Positions 1 to 6,845 of a stretch of DNA of 14,046 nucleotides are shown piece by piece. The stretch comes from UBA3818 sp051881895 (GTDB lineage: Bacteria > Bacillota > Clostridia > Oscillospirales > Ruminococcaceae). Both the position numbers and the translations under genes were made by a program. Below the pieces are notes generated by a model, which had not been told where the DNA came from, searched no databases, and saw only the letters and a program-made list of their open reading frames with translations. The number at the start of each line of letters is the position of its first letter. Position 1 is the first letter of the stretch. The stretch lies in the NCBI GenBank assembly GCA_051881895.1, contig JBJEQT010000083.1, forward strand, positions 1 through 14,046, written 5' to 3'.

Positions 1-46
1 ATGGGGAAGAGAAGGACTGGATCCATTTTAATACCGCAAGTTCCAT
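1..46 (-). CDS. 5' end of a minus-strand gene, possibly a PAP2-family phosphatase (partial)
   Basis: Only the first 15 codons lie inside the window; the gene continues past the left edge. On the minus strand a perfect AAGGAGG (54-60) precedes an ATG (44-46) by seven bases, an ideal ribosome binding site, and the frame stays open to base 1. The visible peptide is MELAVLKWIQSFSSP. A short hydrophobic start with a 'LKWIQSFSSP' pattern is reminiscent of the N-terminus of membrane PAP2 (phosphatidic acid phosphatase type 2) proteins of Firmicutes, but 15 residues cannot prove this. The gene lies downstream of the sortase on the same strand, with a terminator-like hairpin between them, so it is probably a separate transcription unit. 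That a gene starts here is fairly sure; its function is a guess from memory of the family. Confidence 0.5.
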   Translation of the reverse strand, partial: MELAVLKWIQSFSSP

Positions 47-70
47 GCGCGTTCCTCCTTGGCCAATCTG

Positions 71-89
71 CGGATAGCATGCCTATCCG
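71..89. repeat. Perfect 7-bp hairpin in the leader of the edge gene
   Basis: CGGATAG (71-77) and CTATCCG (83-89) form a perfect stem around a 5-base loop. It lies in the untranslated leader of the left-edge gene, about 10 bases before its ribosome binding site. A 12-base palindrome, GCTTTAAAAAGC (90-101), directly adjoins it. It has no T run on either side typical of a terminator. It could be a leader hairpin or an operator; its role is unknown. Confidence 0.4.
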
Positions 90-91
90 GC

Positions 92-131
92 TTTAAAAAG
101 CGAAAACAAATGCAGGGATTGCTCCCTGCAT
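92..131 (-). terminator. Rho-independent terminator of the sortase gene
   Basis: Reading the minus strand downstream of the sortase stop, an 8-bp stem ATGCAGGG/CCCTGCAT (110-117 with 124-131), extendable by one A-T pair, is followed by a T-rich tract (TTGTTTTCGCTTTTT, 95-109). This fits an intrinsic terminator about 30 bases after the sortase reading frame. Confidence 0.7.
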
Positions 132-161
132 GAGTGTATGTATCAAACCGCCGCTTTACAA

Positions 162-1007
162 CTACAGCTGCGGGGCTTTTATGCTGGCGTTTTTCTCCAG
201 GCCCACGGTGGGCTTTAATTCCGCATCCGGCGCGACCAGCCGCGCCATGACCACAAAACGGGCCCGGGCTTCTCCGCCGACATAGCCGTATTTGGCGGTG
301 CAGGTGGACAAAGTCAGGATCTTGTCATTGACCGGATCCACCTCTACGTCGTATTGAAATTCCGAACGGGCTCTTCCCTCGCTGACAAGCGTATCGATTT
401 TTTGGTTAATCATATCAATGTAGCGGAATTTGGTATCGGTGTACATCACCGCGAAAATTTCCCAAACCATGTCCTCCTCTCCGGTCGAAAAGAAGATGTA
501 CGGGTGGGACGCGGCAAATTCTTCATCGGTAAAGCGCAGCAGCTGGGCAAAATCCAAGCCGTTGGGGTCATCCTGGCTGACGGCGGTGTTGTGCCCGTAA
601 ATGATGGTGTTGCGGCTTTCCGTCTCCCGGGTTCCCACGGTGCACTCATAGTCCACCCAGTAGCATCCCTGGAAGCTGTATTTTCCCTCGTAGTTCAAAC
701 GCATATATTTGGTGTTGTTATACGTCTGCACCACCGGCTGGTCGATGTCCGTTCCCGGCACCTGCAGCCAGCCGACGATTTCCGGATTGACTTGCTCCGC
801 TTTTTGTTTTACCTGCTCGGTCAAAGCCGGCGCTTCCACCTCGATCATGGCATTGTCTTCCGGCTCTTTCAGGGTGTTGACAAATGGATAAACCGAAGGT
901 TTCTCCTCCGGCATGGAAGCGGCATTATTGTTGCCGCATCCGGTGATGGACAAGGCCATCACTGCCGCCAAAATCAGCGCGGCGATTTTTGTATCAGAAC
1001 GTTTCAT
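162..1007 (-). CDS. Class B sortase with a lipoprotein-type signal peptide
   Basis: Predicted cysteine transpeptidase that cleaves a sorting signal on secreted proteins and joins them to the cell envelope or to pilin partners; it acts outside the membrane. The 281-residue product has the sortase B layout: the 'VGWLQVPGTDIDQPVVQ' entry strand, catalytic His139 in IIYGHN, catalytic Cys236 in TLSTC, and Arg248/Arg250 in EARARF as candidate catalytic arginines. The N-terminus is unusual: a charged start, a hydrophobic core and a lipobox ITGC with Cys24, followed by an Asn/Ser/Pro-rich linker, so it should be lipid-anchored rather than held by an uncleaved helix. I chose the third-codon ATG (1005-1007), because GGAG lies seven bases before it, whereas the ATG at 1011-1013 nearly abuts the GGAG. 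It has its own promoter and terminator. No sorting-signal substrate is in the window. Confidence 0.9.
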   Translation of the reverse strand: MKRSDTKIAALILAAVMALSITGCGNNNAASMPEEKPSVYPFVNTLKEPEDNAMIEVEAPALTEQVKQKAEQVNPEIVGWLQVPGTDIDQPVVQTYNNTKYMRLNYEGKYSFQGCYWVDYECTVGTRETESRNTIIYGHNTAVSQDDPNGLDFAQLLRFTDEEFAASHPYIFFSTGEEDMVWEIFAVMYTDTKFRYIDMINQKIDTLVSEGRARSEFQYDVEVDPVNDKILTLSTCTAKYGYVGGEARARFVVMARLVAPDAELKPTVGLEKNASIKAPQL

Positions 1008-1018
1008 GTCCATTCTCC

Positions 1019-1049
1019 TTTAAAGGTCAATCGCTAAGCTACCTTTAAA
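1019..1049. repeat. Perfect 9-bp inverted repeat between sortase promoter and ribosome binding site
   Basis: TTTAAAGGT (1019-1027) and ACCTTTAAA (1041-1049) are exact inverted copies separated by 13 bases. On the minus strand the distal arm overlaps the -10 region and the proximal arm ends directly against the GGAG of the sortase gene. It could be a repressor operator or an RNA hairpin that limits access to the ribosome binding site. Confidence 0.65.
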
Positions 1050-1076
1050 TATATATGAAATCTGCTGCCAAATCAA
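1048..1076 (-). promoter_or_regulatory. Sigma-70-type promoter for the sortase gene
   Basis: On the minus strand, -35 TTGATT (1071-1076), a 17-bp spacer and -10 TATATT (1048-1053). Transcription would start near 1041, giving a leader of about 34 bases, part of the inverted repeat at 1019-1049. Confidence 0.7.
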
Positions 1077-1144
1077 CTGGAAAAGGGCGAATCGTCATTT
1101 TTTGCCCCATTTCTTTTTTCTAAACCATCCTCACGCGGCAAATA

Positions 1145-2677
1145 TTACATCAGCGGCGCAAAAGCTTTGAGGATCGCCCGTCCCAGGCGGCGCAGCAGCG
1201 GAATCCGCTCGTCGGGATTGGGGTGGATTTCCTGGGAAATTTCCATCGTTTTTAAGATATCCTGTTTTACGGTTTCAATCACCGAGCTGCGGAAAAAGGC
1301 AACGCCGCACTCGAAATGCAGGTAGAAGCTGCGGTAATCCATGTTGGCGGTTCCCACCACGCCTACCTCGTCATCCGCCACAAACATTTTCGCGTGGATA
1401 AAGCCCGGCGTATATTCGTAGATGCGCACCCCTGCCTCGATCAGCTGCCGGTAAGAGGAGCGGGTCACCGCATGGACATACCATTTGTCCGGAATATGAG
1501 GGGTAATGATCCGCACATCCACGCCGCTTTCCGCGGCAATGATCAGCGCGGTGGTCATCTCATTGTCCAAAATCAGGTAAGGCGTTGTGATATACACATA
1601 TTTTTTCGCGCAGTTGATGATCTGCAGGTAAATATTTTCCGCCACATTGAATTCGTCAATGGGGGAGTCGCCATAAGGCTGAACATAGCCGTCGTTCCCA
1701 TACACTTTCCCGGACGGCCTGTATTCGTGATAGTCCGCATTTTTGCCGTCCCGGTAGCTCCACAGCTGCAAAAACATCATGGTCAGATTCCAGGTCCCGT
1801 CGCCCCGAAGCATCACCGCCGTATCTTTCCAGTGGCCGTATTTCTCATAGGCGTTGATATATTCGTCCGCCAGGTTCAGCCCGCCGCAAAAGCCCACATC
1901 GCCGTCTATTACAGTGATTTTCCGGTGGTCTCGGTAATTGAACATGGAATTGAGCCGCGGACGGAACGGATTGAAGACGGCACATTTAATGCCTGCCTCT
2001 TCGATTTGCCGATAATAATGGGGCGGCAGGGTCTGGATGGTGCCCAGATCGTCATACATCAGCCGTACGTCCACTCCGGCAGCCGCTTTCTCTTTTAAGA
2101 TATCCAGCACGGCATTCCACATCTTGCCCTCCTGGATGATAAAATACTCCATAAAAATAAACTTTTCCGCTTTGCGCAGCTCCCGCAGCAGCGCTTCCCA
2201 GAAATCCTCTCCCAATGGGAAATATTCCACCTGGGTATTTTCCCAAACCGGAAACACCCCCACGTTGCTGATGTAATCGCTCTGCCGCTTCAAATGCGGC
2301 GCATCCCCGCCCAGGGTCGCGCCGATATCCGCGCCGGTCAGCCGGCGGCTCTCTTCCGCCTGTTTGTAGGCGTAATCCCGGATGCGCTGCGCCTGCTTTT
2401 TATCCATGGATTTATTACCAAATACCAGATAAAAGATTCCGCCAAACAGCGGGAAGATCATAATCGCGATGATCCACGCAATTTTATAGGAAGGGTTATC
2501 CCGCTTGGTAATAATCCACAGGACCACGATCAAGCTCAGCAGCTGCAGCGCCACATAAGCGTACAGCCCATATGTAGAAAGCTTGAGTACAATAAACAGC
2601 AAAAAACAAAACTGCACCAAAATCGCCAGGGAAATAACGACCAGGCGGCTGCATAAAAATTTTAAAAGCTTTTTCAT
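1145..2677 (-). CDS. cls: Cardiolipin synthase (phospholipase D superfamily)
   Basis: Predicted membrane enzyme that condenses two phosphatidylglycerol molecules into cardiolipin and glycerol. The 510-residue product has the usual bacterial length and order: N-terminal hydrophobic segments at about 12-34, 38-57 and 65-86 (the last in the PLDNc-type region, IAWIIAIMIFPLFGGIFY), then two phospholipase D domains. Both HKD motifs are intact: H251-K253-D258 in HRKITVID and H428-K430-D435 in HAKMFVAD, each followed by the expected Gly/Asn-rich stretch (GGLN, GTANMD). The start is supported by AGGAAGGG a few bases upstream. It lies 42 bp downstream of ilvN on the same strand with no terminator or clear promoter in the gap, so it is probably transcribed with ilvBN. 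No strong terminator follows it. Confidence 0.95.
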   Translation of the reverse strand: MKKLLKFLCSRLVVISLAILVQFCFLLFIVLKLSTYGLYAYVALQLLSLIVVLWIITKRDNPSYKIAWIIAIMIFPLFGGIFYLVFGNKSMDKKQAQRIRDYAYKQAEESRRLTGADIGATLGGDAPHLKRQSDYISNVGVFPVWENTQVEYFPLGEDFWEALLRELRKAEKFIFMEYFIIQEGKMWNAVLDILKEKAAAGVDVRLMYDDLGTIQTLPPHYYRQIEEAGIKCAVFNPFRPRLNSMFNYRDHRKITVIDGDVGFCGGLNLADEYINAYEKYGHWKDTAVMLRGDGTWNLTMMFLQLWSYRDGKNADYHEYRPSGKVYGNDGYVQPYGDSPIDEFNVAENIYLQIINCAKKYVYITTPYLILDNEMTTALIIAAESGVDVRIITPHIPDKWYVHAVTRSSYRQLIEAGVRIYEYTPGFIHAKMFVADDEVGVVGTANMDYRSFYLHFECGVAFFRSSVIETVKQDILKTMEISQEIHPNPDERIPLLRRLGRAILKAFAPLM

Positions 2678-2719
2678 TTTTCGTCCCTTCCTACGGCAGG
2701 ATGTACCGTTTTCTCCGCG

Positions 2720-3214
2720 CTATTTTACACTGACAGCCGCGCTGCCTTTCTGCAGCGCGATGGTCCCCGTCCGCATAACTTCCTGGATATTATAAGCCTT
2801 TAAAAGTTCCTCCAGCAGATCCAGCCGCTCCGGCAAATCGCATATTTCCAGGGTCATGGTGGTTTTGGTAAGGTCCACAATGTTGGCGTCCATTATTTTG
2901 GCGATGTCCAAAATCTCGCTCCGGGTGCGGCCGGTGGCAGTGCATTTGATGAGCATCAGCTCCCGGCTGATCAAATCCTGCTGGGGGATGGTCCGCACCT
3001 TGATGACATCCACCACTTTGTTCAGCTGCTTTTCCAGCTGCTCCACCGTATAGGCGTCTCCCTCCACCACAATGGTCATGCGGGACACGGTTTTATCTTC
3101 TGTCACCCCCACCGCCAGCGAATCAATATTGAAGCCCCGGCGGGAAAAAAGGCCGGTTATCCGCGACAGGACGCCTGCGTGGTTTTCCACCAGGACCGAA
3201 ATGGTATGCTTCAT
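2720..3214 (-). CDS. ilvN: Acetolactate synthase small (regulatory) subunit
   Basis: Regulatory subunit of acetohydroxyacid synthase; it binds the catalytic subunit, raises its activity and confers feedback inhibition by branched-chain amino acids, usually valine. The 164-residue product is the normal size. It begins with an ACT domain (about residues 3-75; motif ENHAGVLSRITGLFSRRG followed by FNIDSL), whose Asn11/Gly14 region forms the effector site in characterised homologues. The C-terminal domain (about 80-160) contains the conserved SRELMLIK and the EILDIA stretch. The start follows ilvB by 12 bases, and the ribosome binding site GGAGGG overlaps the ilvB stop codon (TAAGGAGG), which implies translational coupling. 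The feedback-site residues look intact, so valine sensitivity is expected though unproven. Confidence 0.95.
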   Translation of the reverse strand: MKHTISVLVENHAGVLSRITGLFSRRGFNIDSLAVGVTEDKTVSRMTIVVEGDAYTVEQLEKQLNKVVDVIKVRTIPQQDLISRELMLIKCTATGRTRSEILDIAKIMDANIVDLTKTTMTLEICDLPERLDLLEELLKAYNIQEVMRTGTIALQKGSAAVSVK

Positions 3215-3226
3215 CCTTTTCCCTCC

Positions 3227-4837
3227 TTACACGGCAGGCTCGTCCGGCGAAACCAGACACTGGAGCAGAAAGCTTTTCTCGTCCGACAGCAGGGCCTGCA
3301 CCGCGTTATCGATCTCGTCGTTCTCCGAAATGGTCATGGCCCGAATGCCATACACCTGCGCCAGCGCCGCAAAATCCGGGCTGCCGGCAAGGTCTACCGC
3401 CTCATAGCGCTCGCCGTAATCCTGTTTCTGGATCTGGCGGACCAATCCCAGGCAATCGTTGCGGAACACAACCATCTTGACCGGGATATCGTGCTGGCAT
3501 AAAGTAGCCAGTTCCTGCATGGACATTTGGAATCCGCCGTCTCCCATGACCGCTACCACCTGCCGGGTCGTTGTGGCAAGCCGTGCGCCCATGGCGGCCG
3601 GCAGGGCATATCCCATCGTGCCCATGCCGCCGCTGGTGAGAAAGCGCCCTTCTTTGATCCGGGCCCAGCGGGCAGACCAGATCTGGTTCAGCCCCACGTC
3701 CGCCACATATACCGCGTCGCTATCCAGCCGTTCGGACAAAGAAGCGATCAACCGATGAGGGCTGACGAACCCCGGCCGGTCAAAAAAGGCAGCGCCGGCG
3801 CCCTGTTTTTCTTTCAGTTCCGCCAGCCACATGCCGGTATCCGCCGCTTCACAGCTTTGACAAAGCTGCTCCAGCACCAATCCGGCATCCGCCACCAGCG
3901 GGATGTTCGCCTCCATGTTCTTGCGGATCTCCGCCGGGTCAATATCGATATGGATGATCCGTGTGCGCCGCTCCAGAACGCCGGGCTGGCGCATGGCCCG
4001 TTCCCCGGCCCGGGCGCCGATCAAAATCAAAAGGTCCGAATGATGGATGGCGTAATTGGCGGCGCTGCAGCCGTAAGACCCCAGCATGCCCAGATACAGC
4101 GGGTGAGATGAGGGCATCAGTCCCAGGCCCATCATGGTAGTGACCACCGGGATCCGACATTGTTCGGCAAATGCCCGCATTCTCTCTCGCGCGCCCGCGC
4201 TGAACACGCCTCCCCCCGCGCAGATCACCGGGCGGCGCGCCGCGGCGATGGCCTCGGTGACCCGCCGCAGCTGCAGGGGATTGGCTCGGGTGCTGGGATG
4301 GTAGCCGCGGATGGAGACCCCATCCGGATAAGCGAAATCCAGCTCCCGGTTCTGCACATCCAGCGGCACATCGATCAATACAGGGCCCGGACGGCCGGTT
4401 CCCGCCAGATAAAACGCTTCTTTCATGATCCGCGGAATATCCGCCGCATCCTTGACCAGGAAGCTGTGTTTGGTAAACGGTTCCGCCGCGCCGGTGATAT
4501 CCGCCTCCTGGAACACGTCGCGGCCCAGCTGATCGCTTGGGACCTGCCCAGTGATCGCCACCAGCGGGATCGAATCCATATAGGCAGTGGCCAAAGCGGT
4601 CAAAAGGTTCAGCGCGCCGGGACCGGAGGTGGTGATGCACACGCCGGGGCGGCCGCTGATCCGGCCGTAAGCGGCAGCCGCATGCCCCGCGTTCTGCTCC
4701 TGCCGCACCAGGATATGGCAGATCGGACTTTCAGACAAACAGTCGTATACCGGGCAAATGGCAGCCCCGGGGTAACCGAATACCGTGGTCACGCCCTCTT
4801 TTTCCAACGATGTCACAATGGCTTTTGCACCGGTCAT
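3227..4837 (-). CDS. ilvB: Acetolactate synthase large (catalytic) subunit
   Basis: Thiamine-diphosphate enzyme that condenses two pyruvates, or pyruvate and 2-oxobutyrate, in the first common step of valine, leucine and isoleucine synthesis. The 536-residue product shows the three-domain layout: a pyrimidine-binding domain with cofactor-activating Glu47 (RQEQNAGHAAAAYGR), a central FAD-type domain, and a pyrophosphate-binding domain with GDG (432-434) and Asn460 chelating Mg. It departs from the textbook family. The GARFDDRVTG motif reads GARAGERAMR (274-283), GQHQMW reads GLNQIW (382-387), and the protein stops at VSPDEPAV, lacking the usual YPM(V/I)PPG tail. It is therefore a divergent acetolactate synthase, but its tight pairing with ilvN supports the biosynthetic role. 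The start has GGGAGG about eight bases upstream; the promoter is at 4885-4913. Confidence 0.92.
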   Translation of the reverse strand: MTGAKAIVTSLEKEGVTTVFGYPGAAICPVYDCLSESPICHILVRQEQNAGHAAAAYGRISGRPGVCITTSGPGALNLLTALATAYMDSIPLVAITGQVPSDQLGRDVFQEADITGAAEPFTKHSFLVKDAADIPRIMKEAFYLAGTGRPGPVLIDVPLDVQNRELDFAYPDGVSIRGYHPSTRANPLQLRRVTEAIAAARRPVICAGGGVFSAGARERMRAFAEQCRIPVVTTMMGLGLMPSSHPLYLGMLGSYGCSAANYAIHHSDLLILIGARAGERAMRQPGVLERRTRIIHIDIDPAEIRKNMEANIPLVADAGLVLEQLCQSCEAADTGMWLAELKEKQGAGAAFFDRPGFVSPHRLIASLSERLDSDAVYVADVGLNQIWSARWARIKEGRFLTSGGMGTMGYALPAAMGARLATTTRQVVAVMGDGGFQMSMQELATLCQHDIPVKMVVFRNDCLGLVRQIQKQDYGERYEAVDLAGSPDFAALAQVYGIRAMTISENDEIDNAVQALLSDEKSFLLQCLVSPDEPAV

Positions 4838-4884
4838 GTCCAGTCCTCCCTCTGGCCTTTTTACAGGCAGTATCGTATCTTTTT

Positions 4885-4913
4885 ATTATAAAATGACATC
4901 ACTTTTCCGTCAA
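4885..4913 (-). promoter_or_regulatory. Strong sigma-70-type promoter for ilvBN(-cls)
   Basis: On the minus strand, -35 TTGACG (4908-4913), a 17-bp spacer and a consensus -10 TATAAT (4885-4890). The start should be near 4878, leaving only about 41 bases of leader. That is too short for a T-box or a leader-peptide attenuator, so control, if any, must be at initiation. The Shine-Dalgarno GGGAGG lies in the loop of a small CCAG/CTGG stem. Confidence 0.82.
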
Positions 4914-4958
4914 TAGAAATCGGATTTCGCCGCAGGGAAAGAAGCGCCGGGCCAGCCG

Positions 4959-5468
4959 TTAAAGCCGGATCTCAAATCCATATTCCCGCAGTGAAAGATC
5001 CTCGTCAATTTCTTCCAGATAAACGCCTTCTGCCCGGGTAAACCCGCTTTTTTGATACAGCCCGATGGCCGGACGGTTGCAGTCCACTACAAACAGCCGC
5101 AGGTAGTCCGCACCCTTTTGACTGGCAAGGGACATTGCGTAAGAAAGCATTTTGCCGCCAACGCCTTGTCCGGCGTGTAAAGGACTGACTCCCAACCGGT
5201 CCAGGTAGCAGGCGCGGGCCGACGGCTGTTCCCAGCCAACGGCCTCCTGCCCATCGTTGGAATCGCACAGAGCAAAGGCCGCCAGAATACGGTCGCCTTC
5301 CAACGCTGCAAACAGACGCTTCCTTTCAATATCCTCCGACAAAAACGCGCAGGGATACACCTCGTCCCAGATTTGGATGCCGTCTTCCTCCATCTTTTGG
5401 ATGATGCTTCGATACATTTGCAGAAGCTGCGGAAGATCGGCCTGTTCGGCTCTGCGAAATTCCATCAT
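4959..5468 (-). CDS. GNAT-family N-acetyltransferase
   Basis: Predicted cytosolic acetyl-CoA-dependent acetyltransferase of unknown substrate. The 169-residue product is a complete single GNAT domain: an N-terminal FRRAEQADLPQLLQMY strand-helix, a central YLDRLGVSP strand at 88-96, the acetyl-CoA pyrophosphate loop GQGVGG (100-105), and the C-terminal NRPAIGLYQKSGF (131-143) typical of the family. The start is one of two adjacent ATG codons (5466-5468 or 5463-5465) just after AGAGGGG; I kept the first, five bases from GAGG. The same frame stays open further upstream to 5933, but that stretch overlaps the divergent lipoprotein gene and lies beyond the promoter, so it is not coding. The gene is transcribed alone from the promoter at 5500-5528; no clear terminator is visible before the ilvB promoter. 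Confidence 0.9.
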   Translation of the reverse strand: MMEFRRAEQADLPQLLQMYRSIIQKMEEDGIQIWDEVYPCAFLSEDIERKRLFAALEGDRILAAFALCDSNDGQEAVGWEQPSARACYLDRLGVSPLHAGQGVGGKMLSYAMSLASQKGADYLRLFVVDCNRPAIGLYQKSGFTRAEGVYLEEIDEDLSLREYGFEIRL

Positions 5469-5499
5469 TTTCCCCTCTTTTCCCCTTAAAAATAGTATT

Positions 5500-5528
5500 A
5501 TTATAGCTTTCCATTTCCCATTTGACAA
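5500..5528 (-). promoter_or_regulatory. Promoter of the acetyltransferase gene, sharing its -35 with the divergent gene
   Basis: On the minus strand, -35 TTGTCA (5523-5528), a 17-bp spacer and a consensus -10 TATAAT (5500-5505). Its -35 occupies the same bases as the -35 of the plus-strand promoter at 5522-5550. Confidence 0.78.
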
Positions 5529-5550
5529 GGATTCTCCGCCGCGATACAAT
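5522..5550 (+). promoter_or_regulatory. Promoter of the substrate-binding lipoprotein gene
   Basis: Consensus -35 TTGACA (5522-5527), a 17-bp spacer and -10 TACAAT (5545-5550). Transcription would start near 5557, consistent with translation from the ATG at 5580. It lies back to back with, and overlaps at the -35, the minus-strand promoter at 5500-5528. Confidence 0.78.
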
Positions 5551-5579
5551 GAAAAAAACAAACATGGATGGGGGATTTT

Positions 5580-6557
5580 ATGAAACAAAAACGAATTTTG
5601 CCCTTTTTGCTGGCAGCGGCGCTGCTTCTGGGGCTGACCGGCTGCGGCGGCGATCCCTCCGTCAGCTCGTCTTTGCCGGAAGAGCCGGAAGATACAGAAT
5701 ATCCGGTTTCTATCGGCGGCGAGACCATCTCCGCCAAACCTGAAAAGGTGGTTTCCCTGTCGCCGGCGCTGACCGAGCTTTGTTTTGACATGGGATATGG
5801 CGATCAGCTGACCGGCGTCAGCGATTATTGCGACTGGCCGCAATCGGCTCAGAATCTGCCGCGGATGGGTACTGCCCAGCAGCCCGATTTGGATGACATC
5901 CGCGCGGAAAACCCGGATGTTGTTATCACCCATACCGCCCTTTCGGAAACCGATTTGATCGCGCTGCAGCAGGCCGATATCCCGGTGGTCGTCCTTTCCC
6001 GGGCGCGGCTCCCGGAGGATTTGAAAGATCTGTATGTGGATCTGGGCCGTCTGTTTGAGGGAGAACAGGCGGGCGCCGAAGCGGGCAAGGCTTTTTATAA
6101 TGAACAGATGGGCCGAGTGGAAAGCGTCCAGGAAAAGGTGGATTCCTATGTCCGGGGCGGCGGCAAAAGGCTGTCGGCAGTTTACCTGCGGATGCTGGAT
6201 TTCACGGTTGCCACCGGCGATACGTTCGAAGGCGCGATGCTGGAGGCCATTGGGTTGGAAAACGCTGCCGGCGCTTACGGCGGCTGGACCTATCCGTTAG
6301 ACTTCATCGGCCAGTACGACCCGGATGTGATCTTCTGCAATGAGGATATCACCATTCCCATGTTGGAGCAGAATGCCAATTACAAAGGCCTGCAGGCGAC
6401 CATCCACGACATCGTCTATTCTTATCCCTTCACCGCTTTTGAACGCCAGGGGAAGCGCATGTTCGATATGCTGGAGGATATGGCCCAAAAAGCATATCCG
6501 GATGCGTTTGCCGAAACAACCGGGGAAACGCAATCCTCTGCCGAAGCGGGGCAATAA
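5580..6557 (+). CDS. ABC transporter substrate-binding lipoprotein (BtuF/FhuD-like)
   Basis: Predicted extracellular lipid-anchored receptor of the helical-backbone metal-receptor family, which captures cobalamin, haem or Fe-siderophores for an ABC importer. The 325-residue product starts with a lipoprotein signal peptide and lipobox LTGC (Cys22), then a Ser/Pro/Glu-rich linker. The first lobe opens with PEKVVSLSPALTEL and continues with the family patterns GVSDYCDWP, DLDDIRAENPDVVI and DIPVVVL. The second lobe contains GLENAAGAYGGW and YDPDVIFCNEDI. The start at 5580 is preferred over an in-frame ATG at 5568, because the GGGGGA stretch then serves as ribosome binding site. No permease or ATPase gene adjoins it: a single-gene unit with its own promoter and terminator, so it must work with components encoded elsewhere. 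The ligand cannot be told from sequence. Confidence 0.88.
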   Translation: MKQKRILPFLLAAALLLGLTGCGGDPSVSSSLPEEPEDTEYPVSIGGETISAKPEKVVSLSPALTELCFDMGYGDQLTGVSDYCDWPQSAQNLPRMGTAQQPDLDDIRAENPDVVITHTALSETDLIALQQADIPVVVLSRARLPEDLKDLYVDLGRLFEGEQAGAEAGKAFYNEQMGRVESVQEKVDSYVRGGGKRLSAVYLRMLDFTVATGDTFEGAMLEAIGLENAAGAYGGWTYPLDFIGQYDPDVIFCNEDITIPMLEQNANYKGLQATIHDIVYSYPFTAFERQGKRMFDMLEDMAQKAYPDAFAETTGETQSSAEAGQ

Positions 6558-6592
6558 CCTTAAAAACAAAATTCCCTTTTTACAAAATCAAG

Positions 6593-6622
6593 TCCGCCGG
6601 GCCTTCTGCCCGGCGGATTTTT
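6593..6622 (+). terminator. Rho-independent terminator after the lipoprotein gene
   Basis: A 10-bp perfect stem (TCCGCCGGGC 6593-6602, GCCCGGCGGA 6608-6617) with a 5-base loop and five T residues (6618-6622), 36 bases after the stop codon. Confidence 0.92.
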
Positions 6623-6845
6623 ATCGTCAAATAACGGCCTGTTATGAAAGGGGAACGTTCCCGGTCCGCTAAAACTGCAAACCGGATGGTTCCTGGAGCT
6701 GTTTTGAAGCATCCATATGAAAGTTTCCATCATCCAACAGGCGAAAAACGCCGCCCGCAAAACCCGATTTGGTGAAATCGCACAAAAAGCTTTGCGAAAA
6801 GCCCTCCGGGAAAGGGTTTTCTGAAATTTTTCGGCCTTTTTTTCA
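6623..6845. other. Non-coding stretch upstream of the MATE gene
   Basis: No convincing gene on either strand. It contains a perfect 12-bp palindrome GGGAACGTTCCC (6651-6662), a bulged hairpin around 6797-6822 (GAAAA-CCCT with AGGG-TTTTC) and a T-rich tract to 6843 flanked by CTGAAA/TTTCAG. These could be weak terminator or regulatory structures; none is clear enough to name. Confidence 0.4.

Noticed and set aside
162..1037. Plus-strand open frames over the sortase and GC-rich frames over ilvB as extra genes
   Set aside because: They are antisense shadows of well-supported genes without ribosome binding sites or family similarity.
4838..4958. T-box or leader-peptide attenuator for ilvB
   Set aside because: The near-consensus promoter at 4885-4913 leaves a leader of only about 41 bases, too short for either structure, and no run of Leu/Val/Ile codons is present.
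5469..5933. Long N-terminal extension of the acetyltransferase reading frame
   Set aside because: It overlaps the divergent lipoprotein gene, lies upstream of the promoter at 5500-5528 and has no GNAT similarity; a ribosome binding site precedes the ATG at 5466-5468.
6651..6662. Perfect 12-bp palindrome GGGAACGTTCCC as an operator
   Set aside because: A few 12-bp palindromes are expected by chance in 14 kb, and it is over 200 bases from the nearest promoter; recorded only within the non-coding stretch.
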